NCBI GenBank assembly: GCA_947624125.1
Contig: CANQIY010000065.1
Location: forward strand, 1 to 5,435
DNA length: 5,435 nt
Reading direction: 5' to 3'
DNA from: an uncultured Bacilli bacterium
Lineage (GTDB): Bacteria; Bacillota_I; Bacilli_A; RF39; UBA660
The notes below the pieces were generated by a model, which worked only from the letters and a program-made list of their open reading frames with translations, searched no databases and was not told the origin of the DNA. Each line of letters starts with the position of its first letter. The stretch's first letter is position 1. Of the stretch, positions 5,421 to 5,435 are shown piece after piece. The position numbers and the translations under genes are program-made.

Positions 5421-5435
5421 CAAAGGCAAGCTTTG
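5421..5435 (+). repeat. Inverted repeat cut by the window end, possible terminator start
   Basis: CAAAG (5421-5425), a GCAAG loop, and CTTTG (5431-5435) form a 5-bp hairpin ending at the last base. If the next bases are GGTT, the stem would extend into AACC (5418-5421 region), and a T run after it would make this the rseP terminator. That cannot be seen here. Confidence 0.35.

Noticed and set aside
1..5435. A new defence, mobile or biosynthetic system
   Set aside because: All complete genes belong to well-known housekeeping families, and there are no transposase, integrase, CRISPR-like repeats or unknown gene clusters.

Overview
The window is AT-rich (roughly 70% A+T by eye), with every gene on the + strand, strong Shine-Dalgarno-type ribosome sites, sigma-A-like promoters and compact spacing. 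It carries low-GC Gram-positive genes: a dimeric class II glycyl-tRNA synthetase, SepF and DivIVA. This points to a Bacilli-type Firmicute, perhaps an uncultured gut lineage close to the mollicutes (RF39 or Izemoplasma-like). Placement below class level is inference. Tryptophan is encoded only by TGG in the genes, and all seven stops are TAA or TAG, so the standard bacterial code fits and TGA is not reassigned.

Layout: 1-240 is the 3' end of an unrecognised, possibly surface-associated protein. 306-947 is a TK1-type thymidine kinase with its own promoter and several altered active-site positions. 948-1082 holds an intrinsic terminator whose hairpin contains a near-consensus promoter for the next gene. 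1083-2459 is glyS. 2516-2926 is sepF and 2953-3378 is divIVA, 26 bases apart and probably co-transcribed, ending in a small hairpin plus T run. 3463-4248 is cdsA and 4271-5350 is rseP, 22 bases apart and probably co-transcribed. 5351-5435 holds two inverted repeats and no gene start that I can support.

The second half is an envelope and division block. SepF tethers FtsZ to the membrane, DivIVA marks curved membrane, CdsA makes CDP-diacylglycerol for phospholipid synthesis, and RseP is an intramembrane site-2 protease. Compared with Bacillus subtilis, the genes that usually separate or flank these pairs (ylmG and ylmH between sepF and divIVA; uppS and dxr around cdsA) are absent here.

I found no mobile element, CRISPR array, tRNA or rRNA, and no convincing undescribed system. 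The most useful leads are the altered thymidine kinase active site, the promoter nested inside a terminator before glyS, a near-identical 15-base promoter/ribosome-site element before sepF and cdsA, and the condensed gene order.
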